In this document: piece after piece, positions 37,001-48,486 of the stretch
Layout: the number at the start of each line of letters is the position of its first letter
How positions within the stretch are numbered: the stretch's first letter is position 1
Assembly: GCA_963970005.1 (NCBI GenBank)
Contig: CAXAMN010028994.1
Span: forward strand, 279,233-343,232
DNA: 64,000 bases
DNA from: Durusdinium trenchii
Taxonomy: Eukaryota > Sar > Dinophyceae > Suessiales > Symbiodiniaceae
Direction: 5' to 3'
Program-made: the position numbers and the translations under genes
Notes under the pieces: generated by a model
The model's database searches: none
Told to the model about the DNA's origin: nothing
Seen by the model: only the letters and a program-made list of their open reading frames with translations

Positions 37001-39820
37001 AGTATATGGACTCATATCTCCACACTGGGTGGTCCATGGGCTCCAAGCACATCTGCTTCGGTGGGACTGGGCTGAGTCGATGCTGGTGCTGTCCGGTCTG
37101 TCCGTGTTTGCGAAGGTCGTGTGCTTGGAGCTCTGTCTGTCTTGGATATCTTATGAATCAAGAGTCTACATTGACAGTCAGCGGCAACGACCAGTTTTCC
37201 GAATCAACTTCTCCGGTGTTCCACACCTCCTGCGCCGAATCACTGGGGATCAAGGCCTCTCAGCCGCGCGGCACCAGATGGTGAGGTGAGGCACTGAAAG
37301 GCTCCGCTGAGGGCACCGAGTGAAATCCATGTGAAATTCCCGGAGAAATCCGCGGTGAAGGAGCCAGGTCTGGTTGTGGGGTGTTCAGTCTTCTATACAA
37401 TTCTCCGCAGCAAATGTTCCTCATCGTGTGAGGGGTGTTGTAGTCAACAAGCATCTTTTTTGATGTCTACTCCTGCAAAACAACATGAGAATTGGCGGAG
37501 TGCCCTACATGTAGCAATTGGAGACAAAGTACAGTGCTTTCAGAATGAATCACACAAGCATTCTTGAGAGGTGATGAACATAAGGACCTCGAACCTCTGG
37601 CGCAACTCTGAAATCACTGTAAATGGGCTATTTGGAGATGGTGGTGCCTCTTTCGTCAGGTGGGTTCCAGTTTCGTCCACAACAAGAAATTGCCTTCAAA
37701 TCATCCCTGAAACGATCCCATTCAACATGCAATTGATGAACATATCGTTTGGAAGGACAAGTTGAACAAGCACCGTAACGCCGTAAGACCGACGCACCCA
37801 TGCAGTCAAGGCCAACCGGTTCGCTCGTGCGGTTTCTGGCCCCAACCCCGCGCGGGAGAAGAATCTGATGGAGCTGGGCGCCCCAGCCACACGCATGTCA
37901 GCACTTTCCAAGGCGCGTTCCAGCTGCTCCTGGCGATGAATCCACCACGTGATCCGTTGAAAAGAAAGGTTCACCGAACTGTCCGCCTGTTCTCCTGTTC
38001 CACCGCTCTGGCCATATCCATGTGATGGCCTCACTGCATAACACTCTGGTTGGGATAGTGAACAGCAACGAATCTACAAAAAGTAAAGACCGCACCGCAA
38101 GGCAAATTATATATACAGTATTATACAGTATAACAACCGTGAAGCTCGAGAGGGAACTGCCATGTTTTCAGGGTGCGTCCGCCACCCTGGAGAAGAAGAA
38201 GGGTAAAAAATGGGCTGTCCCCAATCCCCGAAACAAAGCTTTGGCAGCAGCTACTTTTCCTGAGTACCCAAACACTCCATGTATGCCATATATGCTTACA
38301 TGACCCCCAAAGGTATACCAGGGATGATTCGACATGTATGGAGATTTAAAGTTCATTTCTCTACATGCGCCTACATGCTACGCTCACAGAGCGTCCAAAA
38401 ACACCACGACTACTTGCAAAACATGTCAATCTCCCATCCACCAAACCCCACATTGCCAATGGCAGCGAGTTTCAGTCCCAAACCATCCATGTGTATGGAA
38501 CAGTTCCATACCTTTACTCAAATTATGACAATAAACTTGTAAGTAACTATTGCAACTATGGATGTTGCAGTATGGGTTTGTTTGGCCGATGTTCATCAGC
38601 GCACCTGTGTGCGTTCCATCCTGCTGGCGGCCCCGTCCAGCTTCCGAATCCAGTACCTGCGGACCCGGTGTCCCAGCGTCGAAGGGACTCGGACTCAGGG
38701 TGTGTAACACGCAACGGACTCGGACTCCTGGACTCGGCATAGGGTGTAGGATGGATCCCCTGACACCAAGGCCAAATCCTTGACATGAAGCCTTGACAAC
38801 TTTAATGCTCTATGTTTGACAACTCTGTTTGGCTCTGTTGAAAGTGTTTGCAGCACCTCCACATCCAATTGCCGACTGCCACATCACTTTTATCCCATTG
38901 GGGGGATTCTCGGCCAATTCCAAGATATTCCAGAATCTGTACGGCATCTTCAAATGCAACTCCTTAGGGTCTCGTTGACGGGGGCCATCTGTTGCCCACC
39001 TGTCTTTTGCCATCTCTGGCAGGACATGTCCATCCTTCAGAGTCTGCAGCAAACAAACCCGGGCGGAAAGTGGATGGGATGCTCAAATGCTCACAAGTTT
39101 CTTGAAACAATAATTGGTATGTTTGTTTTTGTTGTTTACGTCATCAAACCATAAATATATAACATCAATTATTGCTCTTGAAAACTCTGTCACTTTCAGT
39201 ATCTGATTCCATCCAATCCTGAAGAACATCCCCGGCCGAAGGAATTACGTACCGTTCATGTGAACTATAAAAGTGTCTGGAATATCAACATAATAAATAT
39301 ATTTACGTATATAATATGATACTGTATTCCTCTGACCAGTTGTTTCGGATTCCCTCGAACTAGTGCAACGAGGAAACGGTATCCCGGTTTTCCTTTACAA
39401 TTTTACACCTCTCTTCCTTTGGTCTGTAGGAAGTTCGTCACACATAACACCACATGAACTACGTCCAGTTCACCTGGTCGAAAACTCTGGATGTAGAAGA
39501 TAGTCATAGTAATCCCAACTCACTAAACCATCCATAGCTGGGGGGGGTTGGTCGTACAATAGCTAGCATCATGGAGCTCTTATTATTTACGCAAACACCG
39601 CACCTCACACCCTCAGACTCACACGTTTTGCGCACTGCTCGGTGTTCTCGTAGATCTCTGTAAACCGGCTCACCACACGCTGCACCAACTCGTACTCGTG
39701 TTGATGCCTGAGAGGGCAAACGGCCCACGGCAAACGCGATATGTCCGCAAAAATTGCAAACACCAATTTCCGCTATCTGGGAACTGGAACTGTTCACGCT
39801 CCATATATATCTTATATACC

Positions 39821-39873
39821 CTAAGGTTCCAACCAAATCCTCATACCTCCTGAGGATGTGGTTGGAACCCTAG
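39821..39873. repeat. Foldback element, 23-bp arms, 7-nt loop
   Basis: ctaaggttccaaccaaatcc tca pairs with tgaggatgtggttggaaccc tag, with 21 of 23 bases matching. Half-copies of the same sequence lie at 19741, 27759, 29281, 33129 and 33543, showing a dispersed family. Confidence 0.85.
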
Positions 39874-41441
39874 GGATACCTTAAGGGTTCAGCTTCTCAC
39901 TTCAAAAATTCAGAGCAAATTTAGAGCAAGGTTTATCATGATTCCTTCCTGAACTCCGCCTCGAACAGCGTCAGGCTTTCCCAACAGGTTGAAGCCGCTG
40001 TTGGGAAAGGTTTTTTGGGAGTCTTTTTGGGTCTTAAGTGACCTGTTAGAAGTTGCAAATAAAGCCAATAAACATTTAGCCACCCCCCCACCCCAAAAAC
40101 AAACAGTCTCCTCAAAATCGGCCTTCCATTGATCAAGCATGGTGATGGTCTAGGGTTTGATCGTCTGGGTAGAAACGGTGGAAAAGCACCACTGGCAAGT
40201 CCTTTCCTTGCGAGCCCCAGAATTGGTCCATGATGGCGCATGTGAGTCTGAGAAGTCCCCTAAGAAGGCCTAGCGAGCCCTTTTTCTTATCCATGGGGTC
40301 TCCTGAGCTAGCGGTCCGGTGGACGGGTGGAGACGGGTGGGCTGGAAAGGCAAAGGGGCTGAGAAGTTCAGATTCCCATTCAGATTCCCGCAGTTTTCCT
40401 ATATTTAGCCTTTTTCCGTCTGTTCCATCAATCAAGTCTGACGACTGCACCGCTGACACTCATGGTCAAAACGGCACGCACCTAGAGAGACAAACGAACC
40501 ATGCAATGTACAAGCTAATTGCAACAAACCTTGGGATCAAACGTCCAGGAATCGAGCTTCTGTCCACGACCATCCAAAAAGAAGTGTCCAAAAGCCTCAA
40601 GTTCAGACGTCGAAAAGAAAGGTCGGGATCCACGAATAGAGCCTGTCGGTAGGGCCTTCCCACATTTATGCGCCCAAGCTGAGTCGTGAACTCCAGGAAG
40701 GAGTAGTTGCGCAGGGATGGAGAAATCTTCCCTGCAGACCTGCTAGATGATCTTGACTATACGTCAACGAAAGTGTCAGATTGTAGTAGAACCTTCTCCA
40801 AAACAAATGCCGTCGGCAAAACAATAAAGCAAGCTGGACAGGCTACAGAATGGTGGTCGCAAACCTGCCATTGCAAGCTCTGCCAAAACCGTTGTAAACT
40901 ATCGCCATCATGCGTCCCAAACACGGTAGCAAGTGTTGCCGGAATGCTCTGGAGGAGCAGCCCACGTCTAAGTTGGGAAGTGTAGCTTATAATCTGCCAC
41001 TCAAGCTGTGAAGAGTCAAGATCCTCATAAGTCTGAGAAAATGCTTCACATATGCTTCAGTTCCAGTTTGCTGGTTCAAGAAAGTAAGCTGAGCTTGTCT
41101 GCGGAACACTTCATGCGAAAGTTGATTGAACACCTGAAAATGAACCGGAGCAAGGCTGAGGGCTCAACGGCGTGCAGTCTCATCGGCTATCCTGTTGCAC
41201 CTCAGGTGTTCCAGATGGCAGACAACTAGCTGCATACTCTGCGGTGAGGTCTGGCCAAGGGATGTCGTCTGCCTTATGAGCTGGAAACCAAGTGAGGATA
41301 ATAGGATGCTCACAATGCTGGGCGCGTTCCCGCCAAATACGAAGCAAGCAAGGCATGCTACCTCTGAGGGTGGCTCCACTCGGCACCCACACTCTCGATG
41401 GCTACCATGTGCTTCAAAAGAAGAACATTTGTTATAAACAA

Positions 41442-41765
41442 TCAATGAAAATCTGAAGCTGGCTGGGGCAGGCGCAGGCAACTAAAACGGCATACAGTTC
41501 TGATCAGTTCTGCTGCATATGAGGCATGGTTGACACGTCCCGAAGCAACACAGTTTTCATGTTGGTCGACCACCGCAAGAGCTCCCGTAGTGAGCCAGAA
41601 TGACTCCTGCAGTACCACCGAGCCATCGGTCCAACGGCGCTCACACGGAAGCTGTGGTTCAAATGCAATGACGCGGTCATGAGACCATGGGGTGAACTTC
41701 AAGCGAAAATCAACAACTGAAACTGGATGTTCAACGATGCCGAAATTGAGAAAGTTCGGTCCCAA
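41442..41765 (-). pseudogene. LINE-type retrotransposon RNase H remnant
   Basis: The frame reads FTPWSHDRVIAFEPQLPCER, then RWTDGSVVLQESFWLTTGAL, AVVDQHENCVASGRVNH and ASYAAELIR. TDGS supplies the first catalytic Asp and AAEL the Glu expected of RNase HI domains in LINE elements. The third and fourth acidic positions are not visible, and the frame then degenerates into stops, so the copy is dead. No intact reverse transcriptase is recognisable upstream, where the viral polymerase remnant lies instead. Confidence 0.6.
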
Positions 41766-42109
41766 ATCATGTTGGGGACACTGTCTATAAGCTTAATAGG
41801 AGCATGCGGGCACTCCTGCACTATGTCAATCAGAACTGACGTGGTGGATCATCAATGAATCGCGCCGTGGCTCTTCGGTCATTCGTGATTATACACCCAA
41901 CGAGTTGGGATTCGATCAAGGGAACCAAACTGTCCTGCTTTTTGGGTGGAACAGAGTACTTCTTCAGAAAAGCCAGGGACAGATGTTTGTCTAACAGACC
42001 GGTGGGTCTACACAGGTCTTGATGTGGTTTGGCGTTGGAAGCCTCATAGCAATACTGTTGGCCAGTTCAAAAAAGAGCGGTCGCAAGTCTTTAGGGGAAA
42101 CCTCAAGAA

Positions 42110-43430
42110 TCAAAAATCGGACATTACCAATGCCCACCTGGAAGTCGGGAAAAAGAGGGAAAATAAACATGCAAAGTTGCTATGGAAAATGCTTTTCAGT
42201 GTATCAAGAACCTGCGGCTGGGCATGAACAAACCTCCGCAAGTAGTTCCTCACAGCGCAATAGGCGCGCGCAACAATTGGGTCAACGTGACATGGTTGCG
42301 CCAGGAAGGATTTTGGATCGCCAATGTGGGCGGTTCTGCCAACGAGCAGTAACAATGTCACTCTGGATATCGTTGAAATTTTTAAAGGGATGTCTGTAAT
42401 GCCCGAGGCAGAACATTGGGGAAAGATTTTTGCAGTGATGAGGTGTTCCGGGAGACCGGGAGGGCACCAATAGTGCGAATGCCGCTCCTAATTTTATAAA
42501 CCACGGATTCATCAAAGGCGGTAGCTTTCCGGAATGCGTCAAACTCGAGGTGCAAGGGGCTCTGACCATCTGCCAAACTTCGCGAGTGGCGTTGTCTCGA
42601 AATGTAATAAAGTCTCAATGACCTCGAACGCTCTCAGCACCTCCCACGACAATACCGTGCGGTCAAATCCGCTCCTGTCACCGGTCACATGGACGGATCT
42701 GCTCTGAGCAACTCCAATCAGAAAGGCAAGCTGTTGATCTAAGTTGAGCCCATATGCAATGGGAGTGGGCGTGTATTTGAGCTTATTATAGATTGGCTCC
42801 ATCATCAGCCCCTCAAGAAGCACCAACCAGAAAGGCCAAAGACCGATCTGACCTTCGGGTTGTCATGTGTAGACAGCTGGGTACGGTAGTAACAAGCTCC
42901 GACCGGTTCATCTCTACGTGAGGCCTCTTTGCCAACGGCTTTTCCATAGCTGCGGAACATATAGTTCGCTCCTTTCAGTGCTTGCTTGTGAGTGATTTCA
43001 TCTTTATGAAGAATTCATCCCTCATTGTCAAAGAATCCCCAACCTGCTACCTTTTCCACGTCGATACAAAACTTTCTTCATGTCAGTCTTGAATGTCATT
43101 GCTTTCACCTTCATCTTGCCGAAGTCGCATGTTGCGGCTTCGACTGCTCTATAGTACATATCCGGTTCAGGGTAGGATTTCTCATCGAAATCCCGACGGT
43201 GAAAGTCCGCCAGCTGAGCCTCCATAGAGTACTGCGATCTGCTATTTCCATTGATACATTGCATGGTCGGCTCGTCACAAAATTGCGACAACGACCAAAC
43301 AGCTGCGGCCTCCACCACCATCTCTCTAGGAGGGAGGTGGGGGGTCGCAGTGCCAATAACTTCAATGCGCTTCATCTTGGGTACACATGGCTGCTTCAGT
43401 TGTTGTTTCTGTGGTATACGTGATACCATC
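42110..43430 (-). pseudogene. Endogenous viral RdRp remnant, partiti/picobirna-like
   Basis: RNA-virus RNA-dependent RNA polymerase, frameshifted and interrupted by stops, so not functional. Pieces in coding order: 43429-43028 (fingers-like region), about 43008-42805 with motif F as STHDNPKVRSVFGLSGW, then after a frameshift near 42840 the frame 42826-42539 with LLEGLMMEPIYNKL, PIAYGLNLDQQLAFLIGVAQ and motif A as GDRSGFDRTVLSWEVLRAFE. A motif-B-like PSRSPGT lies near 42450 in another frame. Motif C should be GDD, but the aligned position reads LLVGRTAHIGDPKSF (near 42340). Order and spacing fit dsRNA virus polymerases of the partitivirus type. A sobemo-like origin (as in the dinoflagellate virus HcRNAV) is the main alternative. 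It is flanked by a LINE RNase H remnant. Confidence 0.68.
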
Positions 43431-46400
43431 TAACTCGCCGCAAAAGTAGAATGAATGCTTACTAATGTGTTTAAACTACAATCCCCCAAAAGGCTTTCCA
43501 CTGACTGGGTAGGCTGTATTACATCACTCTACTGAAGAGCCTCAAACATAGTTTCCTCTGTTCTTGTGGATTGAACAATCATCCATGCTACTCAAAACAT
43601 TATCATTCCCAAATCTGAGGAGTCAAAGTTTAAGGGCTTCTACGCTTCCCAGCATAAACTTCTAGCTGGCCACTAAGAAGTTCTGCAGGGAAGGTGTGTA
43701 CTATTGTGTACTACTACAGCAAAACGTCTGACAAAGGCCAGAATCGCAGGATCGTTTCTATCTCAACCCGAAACCATGGCTATTTCTTGGCGCTTGGGGT
43801 TCTATGACTCCTTGACCACTGAAATGAGCTCATCCACCTTTAACATCCTTTAACTGAAACTGACACCTTCTTCCATGAGCCCCAAATCAGCTTCTTCTGC
43901 TCCGCACTTCATCCGCCCAGCTACTCCGGTGTGAACCAGGCACGAAGAATCCAAGCGGAGGACAAGGCCTAACGCGAGAAAGGTGAGTGAAACGAACAAG
44001 CAAAGCACCGGTCTTTTGGCACTTCTCAAGCCGTTGAGTTTGGGCTGGCTCTACGACTAGTCGTAATGCTTTTCGATACGTGTTTATTTATTTATAGAAT
44101 TGTTTTAAGTTTTTTCGAAAGGGACGTCCTGACTGGAATACCCAACACTACTTATAAGTGGATCTCCAGCATCCACCCCCGACAGGAAGAGCCAGGTAGG
44201 TAGAACATTTCCTACATCATTCCTGCAAATATTTGTTCACCTCTTACCAGTGATGGCTGTTTGCTTGCCAACTGTTTTGTTAGTATGATGTCACATCATA
44301 CCAATAGTGGGCAACCAACCATCTGTAAGAGCTAAGCAACAATCTGCATTGTAATATGTAGGTGAATGATGGTGAATTAACATCTAATTTTTCCGAAAGG
44401 ACCCTCACATAGAATATGATAGTATGGGTCAACGTTCCCAGGAGACCGTAGAAGACCATCTCACAAGAACTTGGTGACCCCTCTTGTTGGATCCTCCCCA
44501 CATCCAGACTACACTGGGGATGATGATGCTGAAGACAAGACTCCGCTTGACTGAGAATAATGAACCGTGAGAAAAATTTTATTGTCCCCCTCTGATCTGA
44601 GAATAGGGCGGGTCATTCCAGGAGAAATCGGGACGTCCTCCCCACAGGTATTTGCATGTTTGTAGCTGTGCTGTAAAGGGCTCCCAACTGGGGCCTGGGT
44701 TGTCTCCCAAAATGCGCGGAGGCCGAGGAATATGTGTACTCCACCTGTACAACTGAACTCTCCTTCACGCATCATCACCCAACACTGTTTCCAACCTAAA
44801 CATCCAAACAGCCTCACGAGCTCTGGGTCATCTTCCTCAAACATACGGCCTACCCAGCAACAGTGCAACTTTCATCCATCCCCACCTCGATGGCATACGG
44901 TGGCCGAACCCGCTCCACAAAGCCTGAGGAAACAAGGAAAGAAGAAAACTAAGAAAACCATGGCATGGAGGCGATCCCTACTAGGGTGGAGGCCATCGCT
45001 ATCAGGTTGGAGGCCATTGAGTAGGTTGGAGGCCATCTCTCTCTCTCGACCACGAAACTGGTGACCATTCTGTGATTCGTGAGTCACGCTGCGTCCGGAA
45101 CTGGCACAAATAGTGCCCAAGTGGATCAGTGGATCCCCAATGAATTCTCTTCCTACCCCCAAGTGGATCCCTTCAGAGCAGCCAGAAACCACTGATTTGT
45201 AGAGGAGAATGGTCTTCCACGGGCGAGTATGGGTGTAGGCTTGCAGGGTCAGTAGACCTATCGCTGAAGCAGTAGCGCATGCGCACGGCGAGAGGTGTGT
45301 GATTGGAGGCGATTCCTTTGCCTAGCTGCCGCTGATTCGTGGATAATTCTGGAGCAAGCTCAGTCTTGGTGAAGGTGACTTCTGGTTGTTGTGAAGGTGC
45401 CGCTGCAGGTCTTCGAGTGTGTTTTGCCATGCACGTGGCATGACCTCCATGCAGGATACGGGTTCGGGCTGATGGTGCCAACAGCCGGGACAGGCGAAGG
45501 TGCTGCCAGCATTCTGCCTCGGAAATGACTGAAGTAATTACTGCCATTTCAGCCAACCCAAGAGCACCATAGCAAGAGCTCTGAAGAAGCAGATTCATAA
45601 GCCTTGTAGACGATGTCCATTCCCAAAACATCTCAAAAGCCATGTCACGTTCCCCCCCAAAAAGGGCCCAGCCAGAGGCCGCGACCGCTCCCACCACCCT
45701 CCACGCGGCCGTGGACCGCTACCGAGCAGCGTTGCAAGGTCACCGGCATTTCCACGATGGCATTGTCATCACAGGTCTCAAGCGAAGGCGGTGTGGACCG
45801 GTCCAGGGCCCTCCACGGACCGTGCCAGACGAAGCCAGACGTGGCCCGGATGTATTTTGTTGAGTACCGGTACCCTCCCAGGAAGTCAAGCGGGAAGTTC
45901 TTGTGAGACCTGAGATGACCTGAGCACCGAAGTGGTCACCGTTGTCAAAACCATCTTTGGGACGGTTCAGGCTGACAGGAACAACAGTTGTTTTTCATAT
46001 ACAGTATGTGTTGTCCCCATTAAAGTTCCATTGAAGCAGGTGCCAAATGAGTCCTAGGCATGCAAACGGTTTAAGCATGAAGATCGTGTTTACCGCTTAC
46101 CTTTCTTGTTTGGGCACCCAATGCCCTTGAGCTCCATATTGTTGGAAAGATGTTGGGACTGATGTTGGGTCATTGCCCCAGCCAGTAGTAGTGGCCTGCA
46201 GTGGATTGCAACAGGTCGTGGATAGTAGCACTGTCTGAGGTAAGAGGTATCCCCCATCCAGTGTTCTGGCCAAAGCAAAAAAACACAATGACCTCGACGA
46301 GTGACTGAGTAATATATTGCATCACACTAGCATCGAGAAATGGTTCTGATGGCCGCCCTCATGACCCTTGCGGCTTGCACGAACTTGCGATACTGGTGGT

Positions 46401-47570
46401 TGACACAAAGCAAAGCACACCACCGATGAGAAAAAAAAACTGATTGCGAGTGAAACCACTTCAAAAGATCTTCTGTACAGCATGGAGGTTCTAAGTTTCA
46501 CTGGACATTTACTGCCAACAAATCTTGGCAACAAACATCTGCAATGCAACATGTTCCATTCTTTATCTTGGACATCTTTCAATGGGAGCCTTGGATTTGC
46601 TGGGTGCATGACCATGAAACCCGGTGGACGACCCCAAAAAGATTCAACGACCCTTTTTTTGCACAGGCACATCGCTTCTGGAACAGCGTTTGCAACCCAC
46701 GAGGAGAATATGATACGGGCCAAGGACATGCTTTTTGGGACCCACCGTTCCAGTGCCTGCTCCGTCCAAGCCTGCGGAAGGAGAGGAGAGAGAGAGCTGA
46801 GAGAGGAACATTTTGGGTGTGAAAAACGTAAGGTGAAAACCAAGTTCCAGGATTATGTGACTCTAGTTGTGGAGTCTACACTACACTAAGTTGTTCATTC
46901 AGTCTTGAATGTCTCAGTTTCATGTGTGTATTCATTTGGTTAGTTGGAAACAAACCCTTCATGCCATGTACTTCACCTGAAAACAAACAATCGTCCTAGT
47001 TCCTGGCAAAACTGAGCGTCCAGCATTTGACATGGATGTAAATCATGTTCACCCAAGCAACAAACACAATAAACTGATTTTGAGCGACATGAAACAACCG
47101 AACCCATGAACGTTGGGACGCACTTGTTATACCTGTTCGGCAGACTAGCTTGTCTTCCTCAAACTGCCAAAATCCCGGTTTGGCACCCCCTGAAGATATC
47201 CAACCACCCCATGTGGGTGACCGTTTTTCACTCGAACAACATGCGTGATACAAAAAAATATGATTGTATTAATTATTATATACTTATACTTTGCTGTCGT
47301 AGAACCTCGACAACATGCTACAGCATGATCGTTCAGTTGAACCCGTATCCAACACGAATGAACCGGCCGGATCAAAACACATTCCCCGTTCTTTTGAAGG
47401 GCAAAAACTGTTTTTCAATAACCGTATTATATATATACAGTATATACGTTCTTGGCAATCACGTTGCCACGTGATGATATTTCAACTCCGCGACGGATAT
47501 ATTTCACACACATGTTGTCAGGTCTTGAACATCAACAGGAAACATTAATTTCTGTTCCATTTGCACTGCT
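43431..47570. other. Region between RdRp remnant and next exon; weak coding islands
   Basis: Coding-like minus islands: 44860-44690 (FEEDDPELVRLFGCLGWKQC), and 45430-45260 with MAKHTRRPAAAPSQQPEV and TKTELAPELSTNQRQLGKG, which runs into a dispersed-repeat copy at 45228-45190. A short tandem repeat of about 20 bp (ggttggaggccat) lies at 44990-45035. No family is recognised. Confidence 0.4.
45190..45228 (-). repeat. Partial copy of the MEV/GPLED dispersed repeat
   Basis: The minus strand reads SPVEDHSPLQISG, matching the family consensus seen at 48432 and 51286. Confidence 0.5.
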
Positions 47571-47592
47571 CCTATGGGCAGGTGAACATGGC

Positions 47593-47829
47593 CTTGTAGG
47601 CGGTGTCCACGGCATCATGCATGGCCACCAACTCCACATCCTCACGATGGGGACATGGATGTAGGTCATGGAACCATGTAGGGCCTTCCCTTAGCACGGG
47701 AAGGTTCCTGCAACGCACTTTGCACTTTTGGGCGATTAGGAGTTTTTGTATAACAGGATTTTCTTTTGACCTTTGTTTTCTCCGTGTGGTGCCCTCCGTG
47801 GTAGAGCTCTGTATGTTTCCAGAGGCCAT
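47593..47829 (-). CDS. Probable exon, unrecognised
   Basis: The frame reads MASGNIQSSTTEGTTRRKQR, SKENPVIQKLLIAQKCKVRC, then LREGPTWFHDLHPCPHREDV and ELVAMHDAVDTAYK. It ends at a possible AAG|GC donor. Basic N-terminus followed by mixed composition. No partner exon or family identified. Confidence 0.4.
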
Positions 47830-48431
47830 TCTCTAAGCAGGATGTGAAGGCTGGACCTGCGCCAGGTCTTTGACTCAAAAAAAGTCCTTCGTGGGTCCGC
47901 TGGACCTGTGGTTTCATGGGCAAGGAACTTGTGGTTGGTTTAGCTTGGATCCAGGACGACTGGTAGGACACTGCAAGAGGTAGAGGGCTTGGCCCTGATG
48001 AACGAACCTTTAGGTTGCTTCTCAGATTTGGATGGATGCTGCAAATGGATGATAAAAAAGAGAAAACAAAGCGACGTCAATTTGGCTTCGGACATGTTCC
48101 AATGAACTTGACTTGTATTATATCTAGTTTAACGGACTTAAATGGCTCCTACTATTGTGATCAAGTGGCAGTTCGAAAGGCTAGAGCCACCCTAGTGACT
48201 AACTACCTCTAGGCTAGAGCAAAGCGGGTGTTGAAACCTTGCACTCTCGACAGCATAGTTGGAATTTATGAATTGAAACCTCGGACCTCCTCCAAAATGG
48301 ATCAAGTTGCCAGGCACTGCCGCCAACAAAGAAAACAACAAGTAACTGGTAACTAGATTATAGTTAAACAATCTAAAAAAAACAACACTCCAGTAATATC
48401 AAAGTAGAAAAACTTCAGAAAACAAATAAAA

Positions 48432-48486
48432 AACCTGTTTGTAGAGGAACATTGTCTTCCCAAATGCAATCTTCCACTTCCATGTA
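48432..48486 (-). repeat. Copy of the MEV/GPLED dispersed repeat
   Basis: The minus strand reads MEVEDCIWEDNVPLQTGF. The nucleotide core tgtagaggaacattgtcttc then ccacttccatg is shared with 51286-51345. Confidence 0.7.

Larger units (their letters stand above)
32379..40640. other. Gene-poor stretch with repeats
   Basis: Contains a 31-bp tandem repeat (32752-32825), foldback copies (33129-33166, 33543-33568, 39821-39873), GACTTTTCG arrays with a hairpin (33757-34040) and TACAGTATA sites. Coding-like minus islands without partners: 32660-32520 (HRRLGEWEGPAMMKRMARVG), 39040-38900 (LLQTLKDGHVLPEMAKDRWA) and 40300-40140 (GLLRGLLRLTCAIMDQFWGS). Confidence 0.4.

Noticed and set aside
42382-42618. 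SGIRTIGALPVSRNT read as an RdRp motif B in its own frame
   Set aside because: Spacing between the Gly, Thr and Asn positions does not fit; the neighbouring frame (PSRSPGT) fits better after a frameshift.
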